The notes below the pieces were generated by a model, which saw only the letters and a list, made by a program, of their open reading frames with translations, was not told the DNA's origin and made no database searches. Positions 24,479 through 33,313 of a stretch of 64,000 nucleotides of DNA are shown one piece after another. Each line of letters opens with the position of its first letter. Position 1 is the stretch's first letter. This DNA is from Polaromonas sp. (GTDB lineage: Bacteria; Pseudomonadota; Gammaproteobacteria; Burkholderiales; Burkholderiaceae_C): contig JAAFIP010000001.1 in the NCBI GenBank assembly GCA_013297865.1, positions 1 to 64,000 of the forward strand, in the 5' to 3' direction. The position numbers were made by a program, and so were the translations under genes.

Positions 24479-25627
24479 ATGGCTTTCATCTATTACGTCA
24501 CCCAGATCCAGTTTGACTACGGCGCCCTTCAGCTGCTCAAAGCTGAGTGCGAGCGCGTCGGCATCAGCCGCCCCCTTATCGTCACCGACGCAGGCGTGCG
24601 CGCCGCAGGCATTGTGGACAAAGCTGTGGCTGCGCTGGGCACCCTGCCCCACAGCATTTTTGACCAGGTGCCTTCCAACCCCACCGAGTCTGCGGTGCGC
24701 GCGGGCGCAGCGGCCTATAAGGCGGGCCTGTGCGACGGCCTGGTGGCCGTGGGCGGCGGCTCGTCGATTGACTGCGCCAAAGGCATCGCCATTGCCGCCA
24801 CACACGAAGGCAGCCTCAAAACCTACGCCACCATCGAAGGCGGCTCGCTCAAGATCACCGACGCGGTAGCCCCCATCATCGCCGTGCCCACCACCAGCGG
24901 CACCGGCAGCGAGGTGGCACGTGGCGCGATTTTGATCTTGGACGACGGCCGCAAGCTGGGCTTTCACAGCTGGCACCTGGTGCCCAAAGCCGCCATCTGT
25001 GACCCCGAGCTGACCCTGGGCCTGCCGCCCCTGCTGACGGCGGCCACCGGCATGGACGCCATCGCCCACTGCATGGAAACCTTCATGGCCCCAGCCTTCA
25101 ATCCACCGGCCGACGGCATTGCGCTGGACGGCCTGCGCCGTGGCTGGCAATACATCGAGCGCGCCACGCAAAACGGCGCAGACAAAGAAGCCCGTTTCAA
25201 CCTGATGAGCGCGTCGATGCAGGGCGCAATGGCGTTTCAAAAAGGCCTGGGCTGCGTGCATTCGCTGTCCCACAGCCTGGGCGGCGTGAACCCGCGCCTG
25301 CACCACGGCACCTTGAACGCAATGTTTTTGCCTGCAGTAGTGAAGTTCAATACCCCCACAGACTCCATCCAGCGCGAAGACCGACTGGCCCGCATGGCCC
25401 ACGCCATGGGCCTGCACTCAGGCAGCGACGTGGCCTTGGCCCTGGCCGACATGAGCGCCCGCCTGAGCCTGCCCAGCGGCCTGGCCGCCATGGGCGTGAC
25501 CCCCGCCGACCACGAACGCATCATCGACGGCGCCATGGCCGACCATTGCCACAAAACCAACCCGCGCATTGCTACGCGGGAGGACTATGCGCAGATGTTG
25601 GGGGAGAGTGCGGTGTTGCGGGCTTAG
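24479..25627 (+). CDS. Iron-containing alcohol dehydrogenase
   Basis: 382 aa from the ATG at 24479 (MAFIYYVTQIQFDYG). Group III metal-dependent alcohol dehydrogenase. The NAD-binding GGGS motif is in VAVGGGSSIDCAKG, with PTTSGTGSE for nucleotide contact. Metal ligands are Asp and His of GMDAIAHCMETF, His in GCVHSLSHSLGG and His in LHHGTLNA. Oxidises an alcohol or reduces an aldehyde in the cytoplasm; the substrate cannot be told. Followed at once by element C2 and accessory island 2. Confidence 0.88.
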   Translation: MAFIYYVTQIQFDYGALQLLKAECERVGISRPLIVTDAGVRAAGIVDKAVAALGTLPHSIFDQVPSNPTESAVRAGAAAYKAGLCDGLVAVGGGSSIDCAKGIAIAATHEGSLKTYATIEGGSLKITDAVAPIIAVPTTSGTGSEVARGAILILDDGRKLGFHSWHLVPKAAICDPELTLGLPPLLTAATGMDAIAHCMETFMAPAFNPPADGIALDGLRRGWQYIERATQNGADKEARFNLMSASMQGAMAFQKGLGCVHSLSHSLGGVNPRLHHGTLNAMFLPAVVKFNTPTDSIQREDRLARMAHAMGLHSGSDVALALADMSARLSLPSGLAAMGVTPADHERIIDGAMADHCHKTNPRIATREDYAQMLGESAVLRA

Positions 25628-25692
25628 AGCCTTTCGATCCGTATTGAACTTTGATCAAAGTCTTTGCTTTTTTGGCTGGCAACGCGCACAAC

Positions 25693-25875
25693 GCAGGCGC
25701 TATGGCTATGCCACCCGAGCACCGGCCCGCTTCGCGGGAAGCATCTGCGGTACGTAAAATTTGGGGAACCGGGCAAACTCGCGCTACGCGCTCAGACAGC
25801 GCCCGGTTCTGATCCCAAATTTTTCCGTTCCTCGAGCCCGGCACTCTGATTGGGTGGCACAGCCATAGCGCCTGC
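25693..25875 (-). repeat. Long palindromic element, copy C2 (left border of island 2)
   Basis: 183 bp. Outer arm GCAGGCGCTATGGCTATG plus CCACCC (25693-25716), with complement at 25852-25875 and one mismatch. Interior nearly identical to C1, including the loop TCGCGCTACGCGCTCA, but the outer 15-18 bases differ from C1 on both arms in matching fashion. Confidence 0.85.
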
Positions 25876-25970
25876 GCCGTGCGCTTTCAATGGACTGGGT
25901 TCTTTTTTCGCATCACCTTGGTCACTTTGGCGTTTTGCAGCCAATATTGGATACCCAATCAGGCACCAGA

Positions 25971-25997
25971 CCAATAGAATATTGCGGGAGCAGCTAT
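25971..25997 (-). repeat. Dispersed repeat core, upstream of island 2 gene
   Basis: Plus strand CCAATAGAATATTGCGGGAG then CAGCTAT. Same position relative to C2 as the copy at 16248 has relative to C1. A weak promoter-like relative (TTGGTA, 18 bases, TGCACT) follows at about 26035-26064. Confidence 0.85.
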
Positions 25998-26087
25998 TAA
26001 AAACGTAGTGCAATTTACTAAACTTCACCGCAATTGGTATGCCAGTCAATAGCCGAATGCACTCAATTGCAAATCAAAACATACTAT

Positions 26088-26963
26088 ATGTCTCAACTTG
26101 AACAGTTTTTCATGGCTGGCGATGCAAACGATCCCGCATACGTGCACGTACGAGACGAGCCACACCTAGCCTCTGCAAAGGATTTCACCGAAGTACTCTG
26201 GCAAAAATGCGCCAGCTACTCTGACCCACATGCTCGAAGCGATGCAAGAAATCATTTTCTGCAACGCTTTTGGGAGATGTACCTTACATGCACATTTCTT
26301 GAAAGAGGTTTAAACCCAGTGCGTGTGGGAAGCGAAGGGCCAGAGTTTTTTGTCATGATCAACAATACACGAGTATGGATTGAGGCGATTACACCCGAGG
26401 CGGGAAGTGGGGATGACAAAGTCCCTGACATTGTGCATGGAGATGCCTATTCAGTACCTACAGAAAAAATCCTGCTTCGTTTTACACATGCTTTGGTAGA
26501 GAAAAACAAGAAATACAAAGCCGCTGTTAGCAAAGGAATTATCCATAAGGATGAGCCGATTATTTTGGCTATAAATTCCAGAGCAATTCCACATTCGCCA
26601 CATGAAGCTGAGCTGCCCTACTTCATCAAAGCTTTTCTACCAATTGGCAATTTACAGATACCGATAGACACGCGAACAATGAAAGCTGGGGAGGCGAGTT
26701 ATCGATATAGTGGGTCGCTCTCGAAGATGAACGGCAGCTCAGTTTCCACTACATCGTTTCTGAATTCGGAATTCGCCCACTTTTCAGCAGTCATCCATTC
26801 TGGCGTCGACTGTGCAAACCATCCTGAGTATCTTGGAGCTGACTTCTCTGTACTTCACAACCCCACATCACTTTTTCGCATACCTGAGCATATTTTTTCC
26901 TGGTGCAAGCAGTTCAAGTATGAAGAAGATGTAAACAAAGAATTGTCTATTACCCTGATCTAG
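26088..26963 (+). CDS. Unknown protein of island 2, possibly nuclease-like
   Basis: 291 aa from the ATG at 26088 (MSQLEQFFMAGD). Not assigned to a named family. The segment GPEFFVMINNTRVWIEAITPEAGSGDD, followed by KILLRFTHALVEKNKKYKAAVSKG and PIILAINSRAIPHS, resembles the core of restriction-endonuclease-like folds (acidic strand, then Lys-rich helix, then hydrophobic strand), but the exact PD-(D/E)xK residues are not certain. No signal peptide. AT-rich compared with flanking core genes. It is the only gene between inverted palindromic elements C2 and D2. Confidence 0.5.
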   Translation: MSQLEQFFMAGDANDPAYVHVRDEPHLASAKDFTEVLWQKCASYSDPHARSDARNHFLQRFWEMYLTCTFLERGLNPVRVGSEGPEFFVMINNTRVWIEAITPEAGSGDDKVPDIVHGDAYSVPTEKILLRFTHALVEKNKKYKAAVSKGIIHKDEPIILAINSRAIPHSPHEAELPYFIKAFLPIGNLQIPIDTRTMKAGEASYRYSGSLSKMNGSSVSTTSFLNSEFAHFSAVIHSGVDCANHPEYLGADFSVLHNPTSLFRIPEHIFSWCKQFKYEEDVNKELSITLI

Positions 26964-26980
26964 TCAAAACCCCGATATTC

Positions 26981-27173
26981 GCGGCAAAGCCTGTGCGCTG
27001 GGTATGCGCCCCGATTAGGGCTGCGGGCTCGAAGCGCGCAGAAATGGGGATCAGAAATTTAGATGTTTGAGCGCGTAGCGCGAGTTTCTAAATTTCCCCC
27101 ATTTCGAGCACTGCAGATGCTTCCCGAAGGGCCGCTGCCCTGGGGCGCGTACCCAGCGCACAGGCTTTGCCGC
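26981..27173 (+). repeat. Long palindromic element, copy D2 (right border of island 2)
   Basis: 193 bp. The outer arms pair over 32 bases with a single mismatch (26981-27012 and 27142-27173; arm contains CTGTGCGCTGGGTATGCGCC). Interior matches D1, including GGGGATCAGAAATTTAGATG and TGAGCGCGTAGCGCGAG. Inverted relative to C2. Confidence 0.88.
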
Positions 27174-27210
27174 GAAGCCGCGAGGTCTCTGCGTAAAAAC
27201 CTACAACGCC

Positions 27211-27241
27211 TGCACCGCCCCCATATCCGGCCTCTCCACCC
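27211..27241. repeat. 31 bp direct repeat, left copy
   Basis: Matches 30687-30717 at 30 of 31 bases. On the minus strand it encodes the end of the patatin-like protein (GERPDMGAVQAL then stop), so a remnant 3' end of that gene lies here, 3.4 kb from the complete gene. Confidence 0.8.
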
Positions 27242-27287
27242 TATCTCGGTAGATCGCCCGCGAGGCCTTTAGCAGAGCCGCCAAGCC

Positions 27288-28664
27288 TTAAGAAAAAAGC
27301 CCTAGGTCCTTGACGGTGAAATTGTTGATGTGGGGCAGCGCATCGGCTAGCGAGCCCGCCGGCACGCCGAACCAACTGCCCAGTGTGGCCGCGAGCTGTG
27401 ACGTTGAGGTCGTGGGCAACAAGCGGCCTCGCCCCAAGTCTTCGTCCGTGCCCAACGCGACAGTCGGGTAGTTTCCGACGATCGTGCCACCCTTGACCGC
27501 GCCACCCATGACGAATTGATGGCCGCCCCATCCGTGGTCGGAGCCGTCGCCGTTGCTGGCGAGCGTGCGCCCGAAGTCCGAGGCGGTGAAGGTCGTCACC
27601 TGATTGGCTACGCCCAATTCAACGGTGGCGGCATAGAAGCTGGCCATCGCATTGGCCACCTTGGTGTGCAGGCCCGGCAGGTCTTGCACCAGTCCGCTGT
27701 GACTGTCGAAGCCACCCATGCCGACGAAGAATACTTGGCGCCCTAGCCCCAAGCTCTGGCGTGCCGAGATCAGCCGTGCCACCATCCGCAGCTGCTTGGC
27801 CAAAGAGTTGGTCTCGTCAAACACGGTGGCCAGCGGTGCAGCCAATGCAAGTTTGTCTTTAAGGGTCTGATTGGCGCTGAGCGAGCGTCTCGTGATCTCA
27901 CCCAGATGAGACTCAAACAGCGGGCTTGGGCTGGCGGTGATGATCTCGCGCAGAGCTGCGCCCGCATCGGTTGAACCGTAGAGCCGATCCAGAGACGAGA
28001 CCGTCGCTGGCCCGCCACTGTCGAGCTGGAACTGCTGCACCGTTTTGCCGTACAGAAAGACGGCTGTGCCATTGATTGAGACCGAGGTAAACAAGGGGTT
28101 ACTCGTGTTTTTTGATGCGAGCAGATCGCCAAAGCGCCCGCCCCAGCCGATCGTGGCTCCCTCGACACCGGAGGACTGCCACACCGACTGCTGGTCGTTG
28201 TGCGAAAACAATTGCGGCGGGACACCAGCCGCGCCGGCGTTGTACTGGGCCTTGGTCAGCGGCGTGTACATCGGCCCCACGTTGGCTACGATCGCCAGTT
28301 TGCTCTTGCCGTAAAGGTCTGCCAGCGGCGACAGCTCCTTGGCCAGCGCGAAACTGCGGTTTCCCTGCGAGGCTACGTTGCCCAGAGAAATGAAATCTGC
28401 GGCTGGCCGAGCGATACTGCCGCGCGCCGTGACCAGCCTGGAAAACTCGGCACTGTCAAAAGGCACCACGGTGCTGGTTTGGTCGTTGCCACCGAAGAGG
28501 AACACGCACACCAGGGCGCGATAGTCGTCAACAGTTTGCGCTGCCGCAGCCTGAATGCCGGCGAGGTTCAGTGCGATGGGCGCAGCGGCGCCCACGGCTG
28601 TGAACTGCGTCGCCGTTTTCAAGAAGTGGCGGCGGCTGGGGTCGGATGTGTAGGATTTTTTCAT
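27288..28664 (-). CDS. DUF1501 protein with Tat signal
   Basis: 458 aa from the ATG at 28664 (MKKSYTSDPSRRHFLKTA). The N-terminus is a twin-arginine signal (SRRHFLKTATQF, then AGIQAAAAQT), so export as a folded protein is expected. The body matches DUF1501, a family with alkaline phosphatase/sulfatase-like architecture: LFGGNDQTSTVVPF near the N-terminus, FVGMGGFDSHSGL, TASDFGRTLASNGDGSDHGWGG near the C-terminus. It follows the DUF1800 gene by 10 bases, and the pair is common in proteobacteria and planctomycetes. Biochemical role unknown. Confidence 0.85.
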   Translation of the reverse strand: MKKSYTSDPSRRHFLKTATQFTAVGAAAPIALNLAGIQAAAAQTVDDYRALVCVFLFGGNDQTSTVVPFDSAEFSRLVTARGSIARPAADFISLGNVASQGNRSFALAKELSPLADLYGKSKLAIVANVGPMYTPLTKAQYNAGAAGVPPQLFSHNDQQSVWQSSGVEGATIGWGGRFGDLLASKNTSNPLFTSVSINGTAVFLYGKTVQQFQLDSGGPATVSSLDRLYGSTDAGAALREIITASPSPLFESHLGEITRRSLSANQTLKDKLALAAPLATVFDETNSLAKQLRMVARLISARQSLGLGRQVFFVGMGGFDSHSGLVQDLPGLHTKVANAMASFYAATVELGVANQVTTFTASDFGRTLASNGDGSDHGWGGHQFVMGGAVKGGTIVGNYPTVALGTDEDLGRGRLLPTTSTSQLAATLGSWFGVPAGSLADALPHINNFTVKDLGLFS

Positions 28665-28674
28665 TTCTTGATCT

Positions 28675-30510
28675 TCAGATTTGAACCAGAAATTCGGGGC
28701 TGCACAGCGCAAGAAGTACCGCAGTGCGCGCCCGCTGCAGAGTAGATGCGGCCGGCACCGAGTTGATGGCCTTGAGCATGGCGCTGCGCGTGGCTGGGCT
28801 CAGCCTCTGGCCGGTGAGCAGCAGATCCACCCGATCGATCAGCGCGGTGGGGTTTGATGCCAGGGCCACTTCGGCGGCGTAGGTACAGCTCACATCATTG
28901 TTGTCGCCGGTGCCCCTCTCGACAGCGTTCGACATGAAGTTCAGATAGGCCGTCACTTGAGACTCTGTATTGATCTGCAGCTCTGGCGCTACCAGCCCTG
29001 CAGTGGCGATCGCGGAGCCCGGTGGCACGAAACCTGGGCGATAGAAGTTGAACACCGAGGGCGCTTCCATCGTTGATTGGCCGATCTGTCCGGTTTGGCG
29101 GATGCGGTACTCGCCCGTTTTGGAGCTGGCCTCGAACGCACGCGCCCAAGCGGTCACGCGGAGAATAGGCTCGCGAACCTTGCCCTGGCGGCCATCGCCA
29201 GGCTTGGCAGGCAAGCGAGCCTCGTCGTCTAACAGGATGGCGCGGATGACGGCCTTCATGTCGCCGCGGACACCGGAGCCGTTATTCTTGAATGCCTCAG
29301 AGACGCGCGACACGTAGGCCCTCGACGGGTTACTTGTCACTAGCCGCTGGATCAACTGGCGGCCGATGAAGGCAGGCGTGTTGGCATGGTTAAACAGTGT
29401 ATCGAGGGCGGTGCGCAGGCTGGGCCGTGCTGTGGTGCCGGCGGAAATGGTGGTTCCGAGGAAACTTTTTAAGGAGGTAGAGTGATGCTGCTCATAGGGC
29501 ACCATGGGCTGCACTTGAATGTCGCGAGGCGGGAAGTCCTCGAAGAACCGGTAATTGCTGTTATCTCTGGGCACCCAGCTCCAGCCTGTGAAAACCTTGG
29601 CCAAGCCGGAGACATCGGCATTGCTATAGGTGGGAATCGTGTTGCCCGCGCTGTCGCGCTTGGGCGTACCGTCATCGTTAAGCTGTACCAAACCTATCGA
29701 GAACAGCTGCATGACCTCGCGTGCGTAGTTCTCATCGGGCGAGCTGCCCTTCACCGGGTCTTCCTTCTGGTTAGCGCGGTGCGACAGGTAAACGCCCATC
29801 ATCCCGTGGGTGGACACCTCTTCCAGCAGAGTACGGAAGTTGCCGAAGGCGTTGCGTCCCAACATGTCCATGAAACTGGTGTGACAGCTCGAGCGATCAA
29901 CCACCTGGTTGCTGGCCATCGAAACGACGAAGATCTGCGACAGCGCAAACACCACACGCTGGCGCACCTGGTCGGGGCCGCGCAAGGCCTGCATATAAAA
30001 CGAATCGCGCAGGTTGGTTGCGTATCTCCAAGCGTCTAGCCCGGGGCTGACGACATTCACCTGTTGATCAATATGGTCCATATGCAATTTCTGCGGTAGC
30101 GTGAACTGCCAGTCCACCCATCCACGGTAACCAAGTCTGACCACATCGTCGATACCAGCGTCCGTAGCACCGAAGCTGCTGAGCCCCAGAAACCGCGAAG
30201 CTTCGGCCCGTGTCATCGTTGAGGGCGCTGGAGCAGGAGCCGGCCCAGGCGCTGGTGTAGGTGTCGGTGCTGGTGTAGGTGTAGTACCTGCGCTCGGAAC
30301 AGCTGCCGCACTCGTGCTGTCGCCACCGCCACCGCCACCGCACGCTGCGAGGAAGGCCGCTGCTAGAACCGATAAGGCTGCAGGAGACGAATCCAAGCTT
30401 GTCCCTTGATTCGTGGACTGAATGGATGTAGCCTCAGTCGAAGTGATCGAGGGCTTGTGCTCAACCTGATCGATTGGCGAAAGAGTGTCGGTTTCGGAGA
30501 GGTCTTGCAT
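28675..30510 (-). CDS. DUF1800 lipoprotein-like protein
   Basis: 611 aa from the ATG at 30510. An unusually long polar N-terminus of about 40 residues precedes a hydrophobic segment and lipobox (LAAAFLAAC followed by six Gly). Next is a Pro/Thr/Ala repeat linker (PTPAPTPTPAPGPAPAPAP). The DUF1800 domain starts around ASRFLGLSSFGAT and includes the Asn/Asp-rich SSPDENYAREVMQLFSIGL and the GWVDWQF segment. Functional partner of the adjacent DUF1501 protein by conserved pairing. The codon texture is less GC-biased than in neighbours, and the pair is bounded by a 31 bp direct repeat. Confidence 0.85.
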   Translation of the reverse strand: MQDLSETDTLSPIDQVEHKPSITSTEATSIQSTNQGTSLDSSPAALSVLAAAFLAACGGGGGGDSTSAAAVPSAGTTPTPAPTPTPAPGPAPAPAPSTMTRAEASRFLGLSSFGATDAGIDDVVRLGYRGWVDWQFTLPQKLHMDHIDQQVNVVSPGLDAWRYATNLRDSFYMQALRGPDQVRQRVVFALSQIFVVSMASNQVVDRSSCHTSFMDMLGRNAFGNFRTLLEEVSTHGMMGVYLSHRANQKEDPVKGSSPDENYAREVMQLFSIGLVQLNDDGTPKRDSAGNTIPTYSNADVSGLAKVFTGWSWVPRDNSNYRFFEDFPPRDIQVQPMVPYEQHHSTSLKSFLGTTISAGTTARPSLRTALDTLFNHANTPAFIGRQLIQRLVTSNPSRAYVSRVSEAFKNNGSGVRGDMKAVIRAILLDDEARLPAKPGDGRQGKVREPILRVTAWARAFEASSKTGEYRIRQTGQIGQSTMEAPSVFNFYRPGFVPPGSAIATAGLVAPELQINTESQVTAYLNFMSNAVERGTGDNNDVSCTYAAEVALASNPTALIDRVDLLLTGQRLSPATRSAMLKAINSVPAASTLQRARTAVLLALCSPEFLVQI

Positions 30511-30676
30511 ATGAACCGTATTCGTTGTGAGTAGATGCAACACGAGCATATAGAACAATTCGGCTCAAGTTCCGTCTGAATCGCTACGAGCTTATGTTTA
30601 TCGTAACAAGCTGCGTATCAACGACAATGCGCCGCAAGCTGCGCAAATGTTCTTGCTATTGCGCGCCCATCTGCGC

Positions 30677-31780
30677 TTAGAGGTTTTGCACCGCCCTCAT
30701 ATCCGGCCTCTCCACCCATGCAGCAAACTCATCCGCCAGCTGCTGCGCCGCGCCAACGCAGGTGGTCCACTGCGCTACGCGGGCGGCCAGGTTGCGGCCG
30801 TGGAAGGCGAAGTCCTGGCGGTCCGGCAGCTTGGCGCGGGGGAGCTTGGCGATCCACTCGGGGTTGGGGGCGATGACCACCATGCGGTCTAAAAACTGGG
30901 TGGCTCCATGCCGCCAGCGCAGCGACTTGTCCAGCCAGCCGGGCACCACGGCTTTTTGAAAATGCGGGTACAGCACGATGCCGTCGGTGGTGTGGTAGTT
31001 CAGATGCAGGTGATAGTCGGTGATGCCGCCGTCCCAGTAGGCACCCGGCGGTGCTCCGGGGATGTGGTGCACCGCCTTGAGCACAAACGGAATGGAGCAA
31101 CTGGCCTGCAAGGCGGGGTTGAAGTTGTCTTGCGTCAGATGGACCTGGCGCGTGCGGTAGTCTTGCGTGCCAAACGGCAAAGGGCTGGGCAGCGCTGCGC
31201 TGCCAGCGCCCTGCCCTAGCGATGGCACAGAAAACACCACCCGCTCCAGCCACGCGCCCATGGCCTTGCGCCGCACTGCGTTGGTCATGAAAGCGCCCAG
31301 ATAGCCCAGCGGTGTGGCCAGCTTGCGCTCGGTGCGCAACATATGCCGCCCACGCGAGGTGATGATGTGCAGCTTGTAGCGCGGGTGCTGCAGCACCTGG
31401 CCCAGCCGCCCGCCATAAAACTCCACCAGCGACGCGCCAAACTTCGCGCTCACCTCGGCAGGCCGCGGAAAGTTGCGCCCCGGCTCTACGTCGTAGTCTT
31501 GGTGGATGTAGTCGTGTTCGAGTCGGTGAAAAGCGGCTACAGCTTCGTCCAGGCAGGCCGTAGCCATGCGCCACGCGCCGATGCTGGCACCCACCAGGTC
31601 CACTGGCTGCGTGCTGCGCGCCAGCCATTGCCCAAAAATATACCGATCCAGCGGCCCCAGGATCAAACCCTTGGGTCCACCGGCCGCCGCAGGTATCACC
31701 CGCACATCGCCGGGCTGCAGGCCACGCTGCGCAAGATGTTGTAACGCAGCCGGTCCGGCATAGATTTTCAGAGCTTTCAT
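30677..31780 (-). CDS. Patatin-like phospholipase domain protein
   Basis: 367 aa. The patatin features are complete but spread out: Gly-rich oxyanion segment AAAGGPKGLILGPLD, nucleophile GASIGAWR near residue 65, and the catalytic Asp in YWDGGITDYH near residue 255. No signal peptide. Expected to hydrolyse acyl esters in the cytoplasm or at the membrane face. The last 10 codons are repeated 3.4 kb away at 27211, beyond the DUF1501/DUF1800 pair. Distinct from the RssA-type lipoprotein at 5720. Confidence 0.75.
   Translation of the reverse strand: MKALKIYAGPAALQHLAQRGLQPGDVRVIPAAAGGPKGLILGPLDRYIFGQWLARSTQPVDLVGASIGAWRMATACLDEAVAAFHRLEHDYIHQDYDVEPGRNFPRPAEVSAKFGASLVEFYGGRLGQVLQHPRYKLHIITSRGRHMLRTERKLATPLGYLGAFMTNAVRRKAMGAWLERVVFSVPSLGQGAGSAALPSPLPFGTQDYRTRQVHLTQDNFNPALQASCSIPFVLKAVHHIPGAPPGAYWDGGITDYHLHLNYHTTDGIVLYPHFQKAVVPGWLDKSLRWRHGATQFLDRMVVIAPNPEWIAKLPRAKLPDRQDFAFHGRNLAARVAQWTTCVGAAQQLADEFAAWVERPDMRAVQNL
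30687..30717. repeat. 31 bp direct repeat, right copy
   Basis: Lies inside the 3' end of the patatin-like gene (VERPDMRAVQNL). Pairs with the copy at 27211-27241. Beyond the 31 bases the two ends differ at nucleotide level but still encode Q-x-L-stop. Confidence 0.8.
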
Positions 31781-31813
31781 GGGCTTATTTTATAGGTCTT
31801 TCAGGCCTCCAGA

Positions 31814-31840
31814 CCAATGAAATATCGCGGGAGCAGCTAT
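31814..31840 (-). repeat. Dispersed repeat core, upstream of the beta-helix gene
   Basis: Plus strand CCAATGAAATATCGCGGGAG then CAGCTAT. The neighbouring TTTATTTAATAGCAAAT is the exact complement of the flank of the copy at 44324, showing that the unit extends beyond the core. Confidence 0.88.
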
Positions 31841-32023
31841 TTATTTAATAGCAAATATGAAAAGCTCTGGCGTCATGGTGATATGCATGGAGTGACCGGA
31901 AGATATACATTTGTTCACCGCGCCAGCCCTGCGCCAGCTTATGAAAATCTGCTTTTTCTGCTAATGTACGGCGCATGTGAATGTTCCACCCTGCGCCTGA
32001 TACACCCAACAAAGGGGCTCTTG

Positions 32024-33313
32024 ATGCGATATCACTTGACAGCCTTCACACTATGTCTCGCCGCCCTGCTCAGCGCCTGCGGTAGTGGCTCATCGGGCGC
32101 AGACCCTGCCACATCAGCGGCCCCAGCATCTGGCCCCATGACGTTTCAAGGCACGTCCATCACCGCCACATTCACCACATCGCCCACCGTGACCACAGGC
32201 AATACCGTCACATCGACGGCGCCCACCTGCCTGCCAGAGCCTGCGGTAACCACCACCCTGAGCGTCAAAGACACGGGTGCAGCGGGCGACGGCATCGCCA
32301 ACGACACCAATGCCATCCAGGCAGCGGTCAACCAGATGGCGGGCACCGGCGGCACGGTGCTGGTGCCCGACGGGGTCTACATGATCAACGCGCTGGTGGG
32401 GGTGCAGCTCAAAAGCAGCATGACGTTCAGACTCTCGCCTGGGGCCACGCTGCGCGCCCTGCCCAACGGCAGCGACAGCTACCGCGTGCTGGCCATTCGC
32501 AGCGCGTCCAACGTCAACGTGGTGGGCGGCACCATCGAGGGCGAGCGTGCAGCGCACACCGGCACCACCGGCGAGGCGGGTCACTGCCTGGCGCTGTCCG
32601 GATCGCAGAACATCGTGGTTGAAGGGGTGACCGCCAAAAACTGTTGGGGCGATGGCTTTTATTTAGGCGGGCCGTCCAATAGCAAGGTTTCGTTTTGCCG
32701 CGTGGTGGCAGACAACAACCGCCGCCAAGGCATGTCGGTCACTTCGGCCGATGGGCTGTATGTTGGATTTTCCGTATTTAAGAACACCGCTGGAACCTTG
32801 CCCGAGGCAGGCTTGGATATTGAGCCCAACCTGGGCGAAACGGTAACCAACGCCTTGGTCACAGACAACCTGTTTGACAACAACGCAGGTGGCGGCATCC
32901 GCATCGGCCCGGCAGGCCGCGACGCAGCCACCACCTTTGTCACCAAAACCGTTATTCAAAACAACACCATTACCAACAACGGACTGGGCAGCCTCAGCCC
33001 GCCCAGCTTTGCCATCCGCCTTGCATCGTCAGTGGGCAACACCTTGCGCAACAACCTGCTGAAGAACAACGCAGGCATCGGCATCGGCGTGGTGTCCACC
33101 ACCGACTCGGTGGTCACAGGCAACACCGTTACAGCCACCGCATTCGCCGGCACAGGCCCCGCCATCGGCTCCGGCATCGTGCTCAGCGAAGACAAAGGCA
33201 CCATCTGCACCGCCAATAACGTCACCGACAATGCGGGCTACGGCATCTTCAAATACCTCAGTGATGCGTTAGTGACGGGCAATACGGTTACTGGCAATGG
33301 GCGGGTGCCCTGA
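32024..33313 (+). CDS. Parallel beta-helix lipoprotein, pectate-lyase-like
   Basis: 429 aa from the ATG at 32024; the frame is open upstream through a dispersed repeat, but only this start gives a lipoprotein signal (LAALLSACGSG). After a Thr/Ser-rich stretch, the domain opens with VKDTGAAGDGIANDTNAIQAAVNQMAGTGG, the typical N-terminal cap of pectate lyase 3/GH28-like right-handed beta-helices. It then continues as repeated N.. G(I/V)... strands (VTGNTVT, NNTITNN, RNNLLKNNAG). A surface polysaccharide-binding or cleaving role is inferred; catalytic residues were not identified. Confidence 0.75.
   Translation: MRYHLTAFTLCLAALLSACGSGSSGADPATSAAPASGPMTFQGTSITATFTTSPTVTTGNTVTSTAPTCLPEPAVTTTLSVKDTGAAGDGIANDTNAIQAAVNQMAGTGGTVLVPDGVYMINALVGVQLKSSMTFRLSPGATLRALPNGSDSYRVLAIRSASNVNVVGGTIEGERAAHTGTTGEAGHCLALSGSQNIVVEGVTAKNCWGDGFYLGGPSNSKVSFCRVVADNNRRQGMSVTSADGLYVGFSVFKNTAGTLPEAGLDIEPNLGETVTNALVTDNLFDNNAGGGIRIGPAGRDAATTFVTKTVIQNNTITNNGLGSLSPPSFAIRLASSVGNTLRNNLLKNNAGIGIGVVSTTDSVVTGNTVTATAFAGTGPAIGSGIVLSEDKGTICTANNVTDNAGYGIFKYLSDALVTGNTVTGNGRVP

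Noticed and set aside
27288-30510. DUF1501/DUF1800 pair as a transposase or phage module
   Set aside because: Both are exported proteins with Tat or lipoprotein signals; no DDE, HUH or recombinase motifs.
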